Shown: positions 40,134 through 49,179 of the stretch, in pieces
Numbering within the stretch: the stretch's first letter is position 1
How the letters are laid out: every line of letters starts with the position of its first letter
From: Nitzschia sp. pyKryTriq1
Lineage: Eukaryota > Bacillariophyta > Bacillariophyceae > Bacillariales > Bacillariaceae
Length of the DNA: 64,000 nucleotides
Reading direction: 5' to 3'
NCBI GenBank assembly: GCA_956465555.1
Contig: OY101116.1
Coordinates: 1,922,001-1,986,000 of the forward strand
Notes under the pieces: generated by a model
Told to the model about the DNA's origin: nothing
What the model saw: the letters and a program-made list of their open reading frames with translations, nothing else
The model's database searches: none
Program-made: the position numbers and the translations under genes

Positions 40134-43100
40134 ATGGCATCTCCTTGTGGCTGTGATCCCTGCTCTTGTGGACCCGATTGTCAGTGCGCGTCGTGTGCTT
40201 GTCAAACGTCGGCTGTGATTGAAATGGACGGGCTGATGAAATGCACTAGTAGTAGTTCACCGCAATCTCCTCCTCACACTCAGACACTGGAACTCGCTGT
40301 GGCTGGTATGACCTGTAGCATGTGCTCCGATGCCGTGAAGCGAGGCTTGATGGCGGTCGACGGAGTGGTCAGTGTCTCTGTTTCCTTGGCGACAAATTTG
40401 GCTCGGATCGAATACATAAATTCTGACGAATGCAATCCAGAGATTCTGCAAGAAACTGTAGAGGATATAGGGTACGATGTCACTGATGTGATTCTCCCTC
40501 AAACAGCAACCAAGAGTGAGCAAACGTCCAGTACGAGTGCGCGAAAAACAGTTGAATTGACAGTCGGTGGGATGACGTGTAGTATGTGTTCGAGTGCTGT
40601 GCAGCAGGCACTTGTAGCGGTGCCTGGGGTAGTCATGGCGTCCGTCACTCTTTCTACGAATGTAGCACGGATTGAATACGATGAATCAGCGGAGTGCAAC
40701 CCGGAAATTCTTCAAGAAATGGTCGAAGATATCGGGTATGATGTCTCGGATGTGATCGTCCTTCCTGACCGGAGCGATGGAGAAGCCTCAAGCAGAAATA
40801 CTCAAACATTCTTTGAGACAGCCGACGACCCAGATGATCGTTTGAGACGGATCCTGAAACAACAAGAAGCTCAGTTGAGGGCTCGACGGCGAGACTTCTT
40901 ATGGTGCTTGCTGGGCACACTGCCCATCGTCACCATCACTATGGTTTTACCAAAAGCTCTTGAAGCGGACTGTAACGTTATGAACTTTCTGAAAGGATCC
41001 GTCCTGATCTTTGGACACTCTTTTATCCGGGAATCCTTGATATTGTGGGCTTTGGCAACCCCTGTACAATTTGGTTGTGGCTATTCACTTTACAAGACTT
41101 CATACTATGGAATTTCTCGAGGAGTCTATGGGATGGACGTCCTGGTGACTTTGGGGATGACGGCATCGTACCTCTATGCTGTCATCATGACCACCTGGGA
41201 GAACGAAGGATACCGCTTTTTTGAAACATCGGTGGTCCTTCTCTGCTTTGTGATACTGGGGAAATGGATGAATGCCATGGCTGTCTGCCGGACGTCTGAC
41301 GCGTTAACCTCCTTGATGAAACTTCAAGCCAAGACGGCACTCAAAGTGATCCCCTGTGAGAGTCTGACCGATAAGCGCCGATGGGATCCTCTGGTAGATG
41401 CCTACAAGGAAGAAACAGTGTCAATACAGCAGATTCAGCCTGGGGATGTGGTGAAAATTCTCAAGGGAGCTTCCATTCCGGCTGACGGAGTACTTGTACA
41501 CGGAGAAATGTGTGTCGACGAAAGTATGATTACGGGAGAGTCCATCCCGGTGCTCAAAACATTGGGATCGACCGTTCTGGGAGGGACAATATGCACAGAA
41601 ACGGGAAGCCAGACAGGAGAGTCTCTCACCGCAGGTGGTTTTGTTCGTGTGACGGGTGTGGGTTCTGCTACCGCCCTCGCGCAGATTGTGCAGCTAGTAC
41701 AAGAGGCTCAATCTCGTCAGGTACCCATTCAGAAGCTGGCTGACACGATCTCGAGCATCTTCGTTCCATCCGTAGTGACCATTTCTTTTCTAACGTTCCT
41801 CGTGTGGTATGGTTGCTGCAAAGGGGGAATCGTCCCCGCAGCCTGGTACCAGGATGAAAGCCCGGCAACCTTCAGTCTCCTGTTTGGCATTGCATGCTTG
41901 GTCATTAGCTGCCCTTGTGCCCTAGGGCTGGCAACTCCAACAGCCGTGATGGTTGGAACAGGAGTCGGTGCTCGCCATGGTGTTTTGATGAAAGGTGGAG
42001 AGACTCTGGAAATAGCGGGCAAGGTGAATGCTCTCATCTTTGACAAGACTGGGACTCTGACTCGTGGCAAGCCCGTAGTGACAGACTGGACGACGATCAT
42101 ACCTGATGAAGTACTACGTGATACCGCAGAGGCGATCGGAATGGAAGTAGACCAGGCGCTTTTGTGGCTCGTGGGCTCACTAGAACGCAACTCAGAACAT
42201 CCATTAGCTGCAGCCGTTGTCGCATATTCTGAAGAACATCTCAAGGATATCAGGAGCTTTGCCCAGCCATCAAACTTCGTCGCGATGACAGGTCGCGGAG
42301 CATCAGGGACGATTCTCGGAAAGATTACTGTTGCAGCGGGCAATCGTACCTTTGCCGAACGAGAGAATATTCCCATTTCCAAAGAAGTGGAGCAACAACT
42401 ACAAAACTTCGAGAGTGATGGAAAGACTGCTATTTTGGTGGGAATCAACGGGTCTGTCTGCGCTGTCCTTGGAGTCGCAGACGAACTGAAAGAAGAAGCC
42501 AGAGCATCAGTCATTTATCTCAAGGACAACGGAGTCGACGTCTGGATGGTGACCGGTGATAGCAAACGTACCGCTGATGCGATTGCTCGAAAGCTCAACC
42601 TTTCTCCTGACCGAGTCATCTCTGAGGCGCTTCCTGCATCCAAAGCCGACCACGTCCAAATGTTACAATCGAAGGGTCTCTTGGTCGCGATGGTGGGTGA
42701 TGGTGTCAATGATAGCGTCGCGTTAGCACAAGCGGACGTGGGCATAGGCATGGGTACAGGTGCTGAAATTGCCACTGAAGCTTCCGATATAATTCTGGTC
42801 AGTGGTAAAGTCTCTGACGTCTGCACTGCCCTTGATTTGAGCCGCGTGATCTTTCGACGAATACAGAAGAACCTTTTCTTCTCCATGGTTTACAACCTGC
42901 TAAGCATCCCTCTCGCAGCTGGTCTATTCTTTCCCGTCTTTCACACAAGACTTCCACCCACTGTTGCCGCACTTGCCATGGCCTTGAGCTCGGTGAGTGT
43001 CGTCTGCAGCAGTCTCGCTCTTCGCTGGTACCAACCTCCAGACGTGATGGCCCCACAGAACGGTGCCTCCCGAAGGAGGAGAATGCGACTGCCACACATT

Positions 43101-43184
43101 TTGCGTGCTCAATCGGAGGAATACGCCTTGGTTTTGCAGGGCGAGAATGATAGCTCGGAACGTCCAGTTGCTGAAATAGTCTAG
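40134..43184 (+). CDS. P1B-type copper-transporting ATPase
   Basis: 1016 residues, single exon, ATG at 40134. It exports Cu(I) across a membrane using ATP. The extreme N-terminus is Cys-rich and metallothionein-like (CGCDPCSCGPDCQCASCACQ). Two heavy-metal-associated domains follow, each with GMTCSMCS (about 57-64 and 143-150). The core has the actuator TGES loop (ITGESIPVLKT), the ion-binding CPC (VISCPCALGLATPTAV), the phosphorylation site DKTGTLTRGKP, the nucleotide-binding SEHPLAAAV, and the hinge GDGVNDSVALAQADVG. The hinge usually reads NDSPAL or NDAPAL, so Val replaces Pro. In TM8 MALSSVSVVCSSLALR has Ser where Asn is usual. TM7 YN (MVYNLLSIP) is kept. It is probably the diatom CopA/HMA orthologue of the Golgi or plasma membrane. 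Confidence 0.93.
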   Translation: MASPCGCDPCSCGPDCQCASCACQTSAVIEMDGLMKCTSSSSPQSPPHTQTLELAVAGMTCSMCSDAVKRGLMAVDGVVSVSVSLATNLARIEYINSDECNPEILQETVEDIGYDVTDVILPQTATKSEQTSSTSARKTVELTVGGMTCSMCSSAVQQALVAVPGVVMASVTLSTNVARIEYDESAECNPEILQEMVEDIGYDVSDVIVLPDRSDGEASSRNTQTFFETADDPDDRLRRILKQQEAQLRARRRDFLWCLLGTLPIVTITMVLPKALEADCNVMNFLKGSVLIFGHSFIRESLILWALATPVQFGCGYSLYKTSYYGISRGVYGMDVLVTLGMTASYLYAVIMTTWENEGYRFFETSVVLLCFVILGKWMNAMAVCRTSDALTSLMKLQAKTALKVIPCESLTDKRRWDPLVDAYKEETVSIQQIQPGDVVKILKGASIPADGVLVHGEMCVDESMITGESIPVLKTLGSTVLGGTICTETGSQTGESLTAGGFVRVTGVGSATALAQIVQLVQEAQSRQVPIQKLADTISSIFVPSVVTISFLTFLVWYGCCKGGIVPAAWYQDESPATFSLLFGIACLVISCPCALGLATPTAVMVGTGVGARHGVLMKGGETLEIAGKVNALIFDKTGTLTRGKPVVTDWTTIIPDEVLRDTAEAIGMEVDQALLWLVGSLERNSEHPLAAAVVAYSEEHLKDIRSFAQPSNFVAMTGRGASGTILGKITVAAGNRTFAERENIPISKEVEQQLQNFESDGKTAILVGINGSVCAVLGVADELKEEARASVIYLKDNGVDVWMVTGDSKRTADAIARKLNLSPDRVISEALPASKADHVQMLQSKGLLVAMVGDGVNDSVALAQADVGIGMGTGAEIATEASDIILVSGKVSDVCTALDLSRVIFRRIQKNLFFSMVYNLLSIPLAAGLFFPVFHTRLPPTVAALAMALSSVSVVCSSLALRWYQPPDVMAPQNGASRRRRMRLPHILRAQSEEYALVLQGENDSSERPVAEIV

Positions 43185-44122
43185 AGACAGCAGAGCTACT
43201 GCACCTACAATATAAATTATCTATGCTGTGCGAAGGGCATTGTTACTCTGGTTATTAGCTACGAGTACTGCGGTATTGGCTGGTACTGAACTAGTACCGG
43301 TAGCTCCATGGATCAATAATTTCAGTATTTCCATCCCGTGATGGTAGCTGCAAACGATCGAAGTGGTCGACTCTCCGAACGCCCGCCTGCCCCGCCGCGC
43401 CCACCCAAGCAAGCGCGCGCGTGGTCTCCTCGAATGCGCGTAGAAACTTGTACTGTACGTACTGTACGAGTACAGTACGCGTAGTTTGCCACGGTACTTG
43501 TACCGTACAAATACCGGTTCGGTAGTGTACGCATCCACAGTACGTCCAGGCCCGTGCGTTGCGCGTTGTTGTTGAGAGGAGAAGTTCTTTCGTGATCCGG
43601 CTACTTCTTGCACCGTGTGCTGCGTTGACATTTTGGTCGAAGACTCGTGCTTTGAAGAAAAGGCCCACACCTTCGAGATTATTGGAGTGGAGTTCTAGTA
43701 GAGAGAACGAGCAGTGCCCCCAGTTGAAATCACATCACAACAATTACAGTAGTGCTAGTATGGTATTCCATATTTGTAGAGCACATAATGAATAAGTAAA
43801 TTGAAATTTACTTTTGAAATCTAACTTCTCGTCGTCTACTGCAGTGCAATTCTTACTGATCTGGTACCAAACCTACCGGTGCTGATACTCCACTGTACAG
43901 CGCACCACAACTGCTGTACTCGTACACGAACCTGAAAATACCTCATTTCCCCCAAGTCCCTGTATTTCACTGTTCACTGATCATTGCACGCGCGGTCAAC
44001 GTTGGAAGTTGGAAGGATCAAGGATCACGAATCAAGACTCCTCCTGCTCAACTTGGCACCCTTTCATTTCATAATCCCCTTGCTCACCGCCAACATCACC
44101 TCGCAAGAGAGATAAAGAAGCC
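43185..44122. other. Intergenic with GTAC cluster
   Basis: About 940 bp between two plus-strand genes. A GTAC cluster at 43448..43520 has about nine GTAC sites, beside a G+C-rich patch (43378-43440) unlike the surroundings. I see no coding or RNA feature. Confidence 0.5.
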
Positions 44123-44930
44123 ATGTCATCACACGACCTTCACTTTACGGTATCTCAGAATGGAGTCGAGGATCCATCGGCGCAGTACGAAACTGGGACA
44201 ATGCCAGAAACACCAGCAGCATCGGGCGGGATTATGGCAAGGCTCAGTGCCTCGTCTCACCCTACAGTTTGCATCTTCCATGTATTATTCAAAGGGGGAG
44301 CTTTATTCCTTTATTTGTTTGGAGGGTGGTTTGCAAAAGGCAGCAGTGGGGGTACTTCTGGTGCCAATTTTATCACGGTCACGGTCTTTTGCAGTAAGTC
44401 GTCGGATGCTTATTCCACTGTACTCGTACAACGTTCGTTATCTATTGCATTACTAATTCCTCACTTGATCTTGTTCAATCATTAAAGTGCTCCTGTTGGC
44501 AGCGGACTTCTGGGTAGTGAAGAATATCACCGGCCGTCTACTGGTGGGCTTGCGCTGGTGGAATAAAGTGGAAGGAGAAACAACTACTTGGATTTTTGAA
44601 TGCGCTCAGAATCGCCCAGTGAACAAATTTGATAGTTCGGTCTTTTGGACGGTACTATACGTGACTCCTCTCCTTTGGTCGGCTTTGTTGTTTATTGGAA
44701 TCCTGAAATTCAATCTTGGGTGGTTGATTATTGTGGTTATGGCTTTGTCCCTTTCTTTGGCGAATGTGTATGGCTACTACAAATGTAGTTCCGATCAAAA
44801 GGCTCAGTTCCAGCAAATGATGCAATCGGGTGCCCAAGCTGGAGCCATGAGTGTTCTCCGAAGCAACATGCTGGGATACTTGGCAGGGACGCCACAACAA
44901 TCAGGACAAGAGCAGCGAAACTTTGTGTAG
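44123..44930 (+). CDS. TVP23: TVP23-family Golgi membrane protein
   Basis: Exons 44123..44393 and 44488..44930 with a 94-bp intron in phase 1 (acceptor TTAAAG); about 237 residues. TVP23 (FAM18) proteins sit in the late Golgi and take part in vesicle trafficking with Yip4/Yip5-type partners. Family features are SSHPTVCIFHVLFKGGALFLYLFG, VVKNITGRLLVGLRWWN, and the WIFECAQ...N.FDSSVFW segment, with four hydrophobic segments overall. Splicing gives VFCMLLLAADFWVVKNI, in agreement with the family. The N-terminal 45 residues are polar and variable, and the C-terminus is Gln-rich. Confidence 0.92.
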
Positions 44931-45094
44931 GCCTAGAATTGGTCAAGGTAAAGATGCAGAGAAGAGCACCAGAGATTAACCTCGAATTTTGTGTTTCATT
45001 CAAACGAAAGATGTAGGTGAAATCGAATTACTTCAGATTTAAACAAATACAAGAATGCTATAGTATTGCTTGATGCCCAATTGTGTACTCGTGC

Positions 45095-45792
45095 CTACAA
45101 GAAGAGTGTAGCCACAGAGGCAGCAGTAGCCAATAGCACCGTACCCGCCACCGAATTTTGTCGTCCAGCATCGACCGCATCGTCATCACTACCCGACCCT
45201 GGCACTATTGGCTCTCCCGGTGGGAGCGTACCGTCCACGCTATCATCTTCGTAAACAATGGTGAAATTGCTTCCAACTCCGTCAATCACATCCGATCTCA
45301 CGTGGACAAAATATTGGACATTTTTTTCCGCAACCCAACTGTAGTCCACTGATTCCCCAAGATCGCAATTGGCGGGTTCGAAAGTTTGTGGCGGGGCTCC
45401 CAGGCATTTTTGTGTATTGCATTCAAGAATAATTCCATAATCCGTAATGATTTCATTGTTGGTGCAGACTTTGACAGTGACTCGTGCATCCCGTCCACGA
45501 ACTTCATACCACACCGACGCACGATCGCTTCGGGGACCACAAACGCCTTGGTTCAGATAATCAAAGTTTGCCTCTGTTACATTTCCGTAGACTGGTTCGT
45601 TAGGTCGTAGCTTTTCTCTTTGAATACACCGGTCATTCTCTGGAACCTGGGCGGCTGAGATTTGCGAAAAATAACGAAGAAATACAATGTGAGTAAATAT
45701 ATTGTGAACGGTCAACGCCATTCCATTAAGAGGACACATCACTTACAAGCCGAGGCAACTAGAGCAAGCGCAAGAAGAAATCGATATACCAT
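45095..45792 (-). CDS. Small secreted, possibly GPI-anchored protein
   Basis: Exons 45792..45747 and 45654..45095 with a 92-bp intron; about 201 residues. The first exon supplies a signal peptide (MVYRFLLALALVASAS/AQ), split from the mature protein by a phase-1 intron. The mature part (VPENDRCIQREKLRPNEPV, SVWYEVRGRDARVTVKVCTN, NVQYFVHVRSD) resembles the PPC-type beta-sandwich found in secreted proteins: repeated Cys pairs and a C-terminal F.I.Y strand. The end is an acidic linker followed by a hydrophobic tail (AGTVLLATAASVATLFL) with no basic stop, which fits GPI anchoring. I do not know its function. A cell-surface or frustule-associated role is possible. Confidence 0.72.
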
Positions 45793-46676
45793 GGTTGTAA
45801 TCAATGATAGGGGCGAGTAACGGCGGACACAGAACGTTCAGTGGCGCTTGTCGTTGGTTGTTTGCTACTTCCATTAAAATAGTGACACTCGGAACCAAAA
45901 ATTGAAAAATCGCATCCAACGCTCGAGCTCCCTCCTCCAACAACAACACGAAGCGCACTCAGAACTGGGAACTGGCGCTCCCCCCTACCTACCGGTACCA
46001 GGTACCGGTATGAGTCCTCGTACAGTTCGCTGCCTGTCTTGCGAAAAATCGGCTAAAGACATGCACGGGTCATTGATGACCTCTGCCCAATCGATCACAG
46101 GATATATGCCTATTTAACGTTTCTCACCCGTCGCTGTTATTTGGAACGACTGAGTCTTGTCTTTTTCCGTGGTAAAGGTACAGTAGAACATACATGCATA
46201 CAGTGAAAAAGCTCACACGAAAACAACACGACTTTTCGTTCTAATCTACAGTACTCGTATTCGACAACAATAAAAAATATCTCTCTCGAGGAGTCTTGTA
46301 ACGACCGACGACAAAAAGGCGGGGGATTTATGACAACGACAAAGATGATTCGTAGTATTACAGAGGTAGTGTAGTAGTACTATTTCTACTCTACTACTAC
46401 TACTAGTATACCAGGATGATATTGACGACGACAATGGTGAGGATGACAACGAAGAAGAAATCATTCTGCCCGATCCGAGTCCAGGCATTGCAGCTACTCC
46501 AGGAGAAGCATTCCTCAAAAGGAAAAATCTCTCATCATCGTCAGAGGAAGAATACTGCTAGCTTTCAACAGGGGGAAGAAGAACAATACCAGCAGCAAAA
46601 CGAAAGAAGCCTCATCCATCATTGAGCAGCTAGTACCGCCGGAGGGAATACCTACCACTGCTGACCGAATACGAGA
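45793..46676. other. Intergenic, with a coding-like acidic stretch near its right end
   Basis: The left half has only GTAC/TACCGGTA motifs near 45990-46015. At 46409-46561 on the plus strand one frame reads an acidic segment (DDIDDDNGEDDNEEEIILP, then PSPGIAATPGEAFLKRKN) up to a stop, directly after a sequence ending ATACCAG. It has no start codon and no recognisable family. Together with the next entry it may be debris of an older gene or element. Confidence 0.3.
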
Positions 46677-47033
46677 TCAAGGCAGAGATCTCGGATCGAT
46701 TCCAGTACGATATGGCTCGTGATTCTCAACCGGTTTGGGACGGTCCCAACTGTGCAGAGGTCGGTCTCCAACACCTACCAAGACGAAGCCCTCTTGGGTC
46801 TTCGCCAAGGTAATGTTGTGGACGAATTTGACTTCTCCTTCGTTCAAGGCTACCAACATTGTGGCGTCTCCACCTGAGGCTGCTACCTCGAGCTTCATCG
46901 TTTCGGTTGTTGTGTTGTTCGTCGGTTCAAGATTGTCAAGTGGCATCTCCGATTTCGCCTTCGCCCATGATCTTTCCTGTTCGATCCGCTTCTGGAGGAA
47001 ATCCTTCCACTTCGGGTTACTAGGTTGCGCCAT
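46677..47033 (-). CDS. Hypothetical 118-residue protein
   Basis: An ATG-initiated frame with balanced composition: MAQPSNPKWKDFLQKRIEQE, KLEVAASGGDATMLVALNEG and GFVLVGVGDRPLHSWDRPKP. There is no signal peptide, no membrane segment and no domain I recognise. A part of the opposite strand in the same stretch (about 46650-46800) also reads without stops in a protein-like way, which weakens the case for either. It may be a real small gene, or a fragment of a decayed retroelement of the kind common in diatom genomes. Confidence 0.35.
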   Translation of the reverse strand: MAQPSNPKWKDFLQKRIEQERSWAKAKSEMPLDNLEPTNNTTTETMKLEVAASGGDATMLVALNEGEVKFVHNITLAKTQEGFVLVGVGDRPLHSWDRPKPVENHEPYRTGIDPRSLP

Positions 47034-48016
47034 TGAATGGTTTGAAAGTTGCTTTTAAAGCTAATTAATCTAGAATTCCGAAGTTGGGATTTGCGATACC
47101 GAGGTTGACTCGATGATCTTATGAGGTTCATCGGTCGTCTCTCTTGGTATCGGTTTCGGGTTCGGGTGTTCGTTCGACTTCTTGTCTGTCCTTCGTTCGT
47201 TGGGGGTAGCCACGTGTTATTGTTAGTAGATTTTATGGTAGATTATTTTTCGACTACATTCACAGTACTGGTACCAGGTACCTGGTACAGTAGTCTACTG
47301 GTACTTCTTGTACGAATAACGAACACACGACATTATTTCGTGTAGACATCTGTACTCGCTACAGTACCATACTTAGTACTTGTACTCGAATGCGCGCGGC
47401 CCCCCGCCGCCGCGCCGGACCCGCCCGGATCGACGAACCGAGCGAGCAACCGTGCGTGCGTGCTACCGGTGCAGTATGTACCGTATGCTGTAGCTAGCGA
47501 AATTGATGGGGATGACGTCACTGTACACTTAGTGGAAGTTCTATCTTCTGCCTGACGTCGTGACAAAAAAAATTGTCGATCCGAGTTAGCGGTCTTTGAA
47601 ATTTAGACGAGTGAATGTGTTTAAAAAAAAACAGCTATTTGATGAACAATTTCACGATAAGTAATTGGATTTACCAATCAGATTGTGGTAAAAGGAAACA
47701 CTTAGTGATACATAGGTGTTGGCTGATTCATGGACCAATGACGTGGGCAGCACTCGACGATTGTGATTGGTCGTGTCCACATTCCGAGGGGTTTCACTCC
47801 AATTTCCGGCGTCACGAAAACTCTACGAGTACAGTACTTGCACCTTGCACCGCTTTCTCGGTATCTTTCGTTGCGTATCGTGTAAAGCAACATCAACAAC
47901 ATCATCTTCGATTGTCAACTACTAGATCATCGACGACAGCCACGAGTTCGGCCATATTTCTCACAGAATTCGTATATTTTCGACCTGAGTCAATTTCCTT
48001 GTAGCTTTTGAATAAG
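47034..48016. other. Intergenic upstream of KDPG aldolase
   Basis: About 980 bp. It contains a GTAC/CCAGGTACC cluster at 47265-47310, a G+C-rich patch at 47391-47435 (similar in texture to 43378-43440), and two TGACGT motifs (next entry). No gene was identified. Confidence 0.45.
47513..47560. promoter_or_regulatory. Pair of CRE-like TGACGTC motifs
   Basis: A palindromic TGACGTCA lies at 47513..47520 and a second TGACGTC starts at 47553, about 460-500 bp before the KDPG aldolase ATG. TGACGT is the core of CO2/cAMP-responsive elements bound by bZIP factors in Phaeodactylum promoters. Function here is an inference from a short motif. Confidence 0.35.
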
Positions 48017-48766
48017 ATGTCTCTCCGACTTGCTGCCACTCGCTCCGTTACCCGTGCTGTAAACAGCCGCGCCATGTCCACCGGCCTTGACTATGAACGA
48101 ACTGCGGAAAACTACGAATCTGTCCTCGACCGTTTCGCCTATGACCGTGCGTGTGCTGTTCTTCGAACTCCCACCTCTGCAGCATGCCCAAAGGCCATGC
48201 AAGCGGCGATCGATGGTGGTTTTAAAATCGTAGAATTCACCCTAACCACTCCTGATTGTTTGCAGCACCTTGCGGATTTCCGCGCCAAGTACGACGGCAA
48301 AGTTATGGTCGGCTGCGGAACAATCCTCTCCCCCGATGACGCCGCCAGGGCCATGGAAGCTGGCAGTGAATTCATCATCACCCCAGTCATGCTCCCTGAT
48401 GTGATCGAGTGGTGCAGGGACAGAAAAATCGTTTGCGCCCCAGGATGTCAGACCCCGACCGAGATGGTCAATGCCTACAGACACGGTGCTCCTTTGCAAA
48501 AACTCTTCCCTGGGGTGGCGGGAGGACCGATGTGGGTCAAGGCCGTCAGTTCTGCTCTTCCTTTCCTCAACATCAACCCCACTTCGGGCGTTGACTTGGA
48601 CAATGTTGGTGACTACCTGCGAAACGGTGCTGCCTCTGTTGGACTTGTCGCACCTCTTTTCGACCAAGCCGCCATTGCTGCCGGAGACTTCGACACTATT
48701 GCCAAGAATGCCGCAAAATGCATTGCCAATGTCAAGGAAGTTGGTCCTCTTAAACGAAAGAAGTAG
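48017..48766 (+). CDS. eda: 2-keto-3-deoxy-6-phosphogluconate (KDPG) aldolase
   Basis: 249 residues, single exon, ATG at 48017. It cleaves KDPG to pyruvate and glyceraldehyde-3-phosphate, the last step of the Entner-Doudoroff route, by a class I Schiff-base mechanism. The N-terminus (MSLRLAATRSVTRAVNSRAM) is a mitochondrial-type presequence. The barrel core has AVLRTPT (Arg about 50), IVEFTLTTPD (Glu about 73), GCGTILSPDDAARAMEAGSEFI, the Schiff-base Lys about 162 in LQKLFPG, and the phosphate-binding SGVDLDNVGDYLRNGAASVG. The family usually reads KLFPA; here it is Gly. In diatoms this pathway is known to be mitochondrial. The upstream region carries CRE-like motifs. Confidence 0.92.
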   Translation: MSLRLAATRSVTRAVNSRAMSTGLDYERTAENYESVLDRFAYDRACAVLRTPTSAACPKAMQAAIDGGFKIVEFTLTTPDCLQHLADFRAKYDGKVMVGCGTILSPDDAARAMEAGSEFIITPVMLPDVIEWCRDRKIVCAPGCQTPTEMVNAYRHGAPLQKLFPGVAGGPMWVKAVSSALPFLNINPTSGVDLDNVGDYLRNGAASVGLVAPLFDQAAIAAGDFDTIAKNAAKCIANVKEVGPLKRKK

Positions 48767-49179
48767 ATTATGGACGTATAGAGAGTATACCTACATACCA
48801 CTCCAACAAAGCTGTATCTTCAACTTCCAATTCGTATCGCATGGGAAAGGTCTGAAACAGCCGATCGTCAACCTGTGTCGGCATACGAGAAATGCCGAAT
48901 AATTTTAAAAAGTGACCCACATAGATTGTTGCAGCCGAGAATTTATTCTCGCTTTGTCTGTCGTCAAATATCGCACTGTATGGTTGCAGTCCACCATTCA
49001 CCAAGACCGCACTCTTCCGTACATACGAATACTATGCCGAGTTAGAGGGAGCAATGGGGCGGGTCTTCTCTCTAGAGTAGGTACCATATATACTGTACTG
49101 TACGCAATCTGGTTGAAGCCTACATACAGATCCGACATCTAATCTGCACATACGTAATCGAAAGATATTGAAAAATCGA
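48767..49179. other. Intergenic between convergent genes
   Basis: About 410 bp, 3' flanks of both neighbours. I see no gene. Confidence 0.5.
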
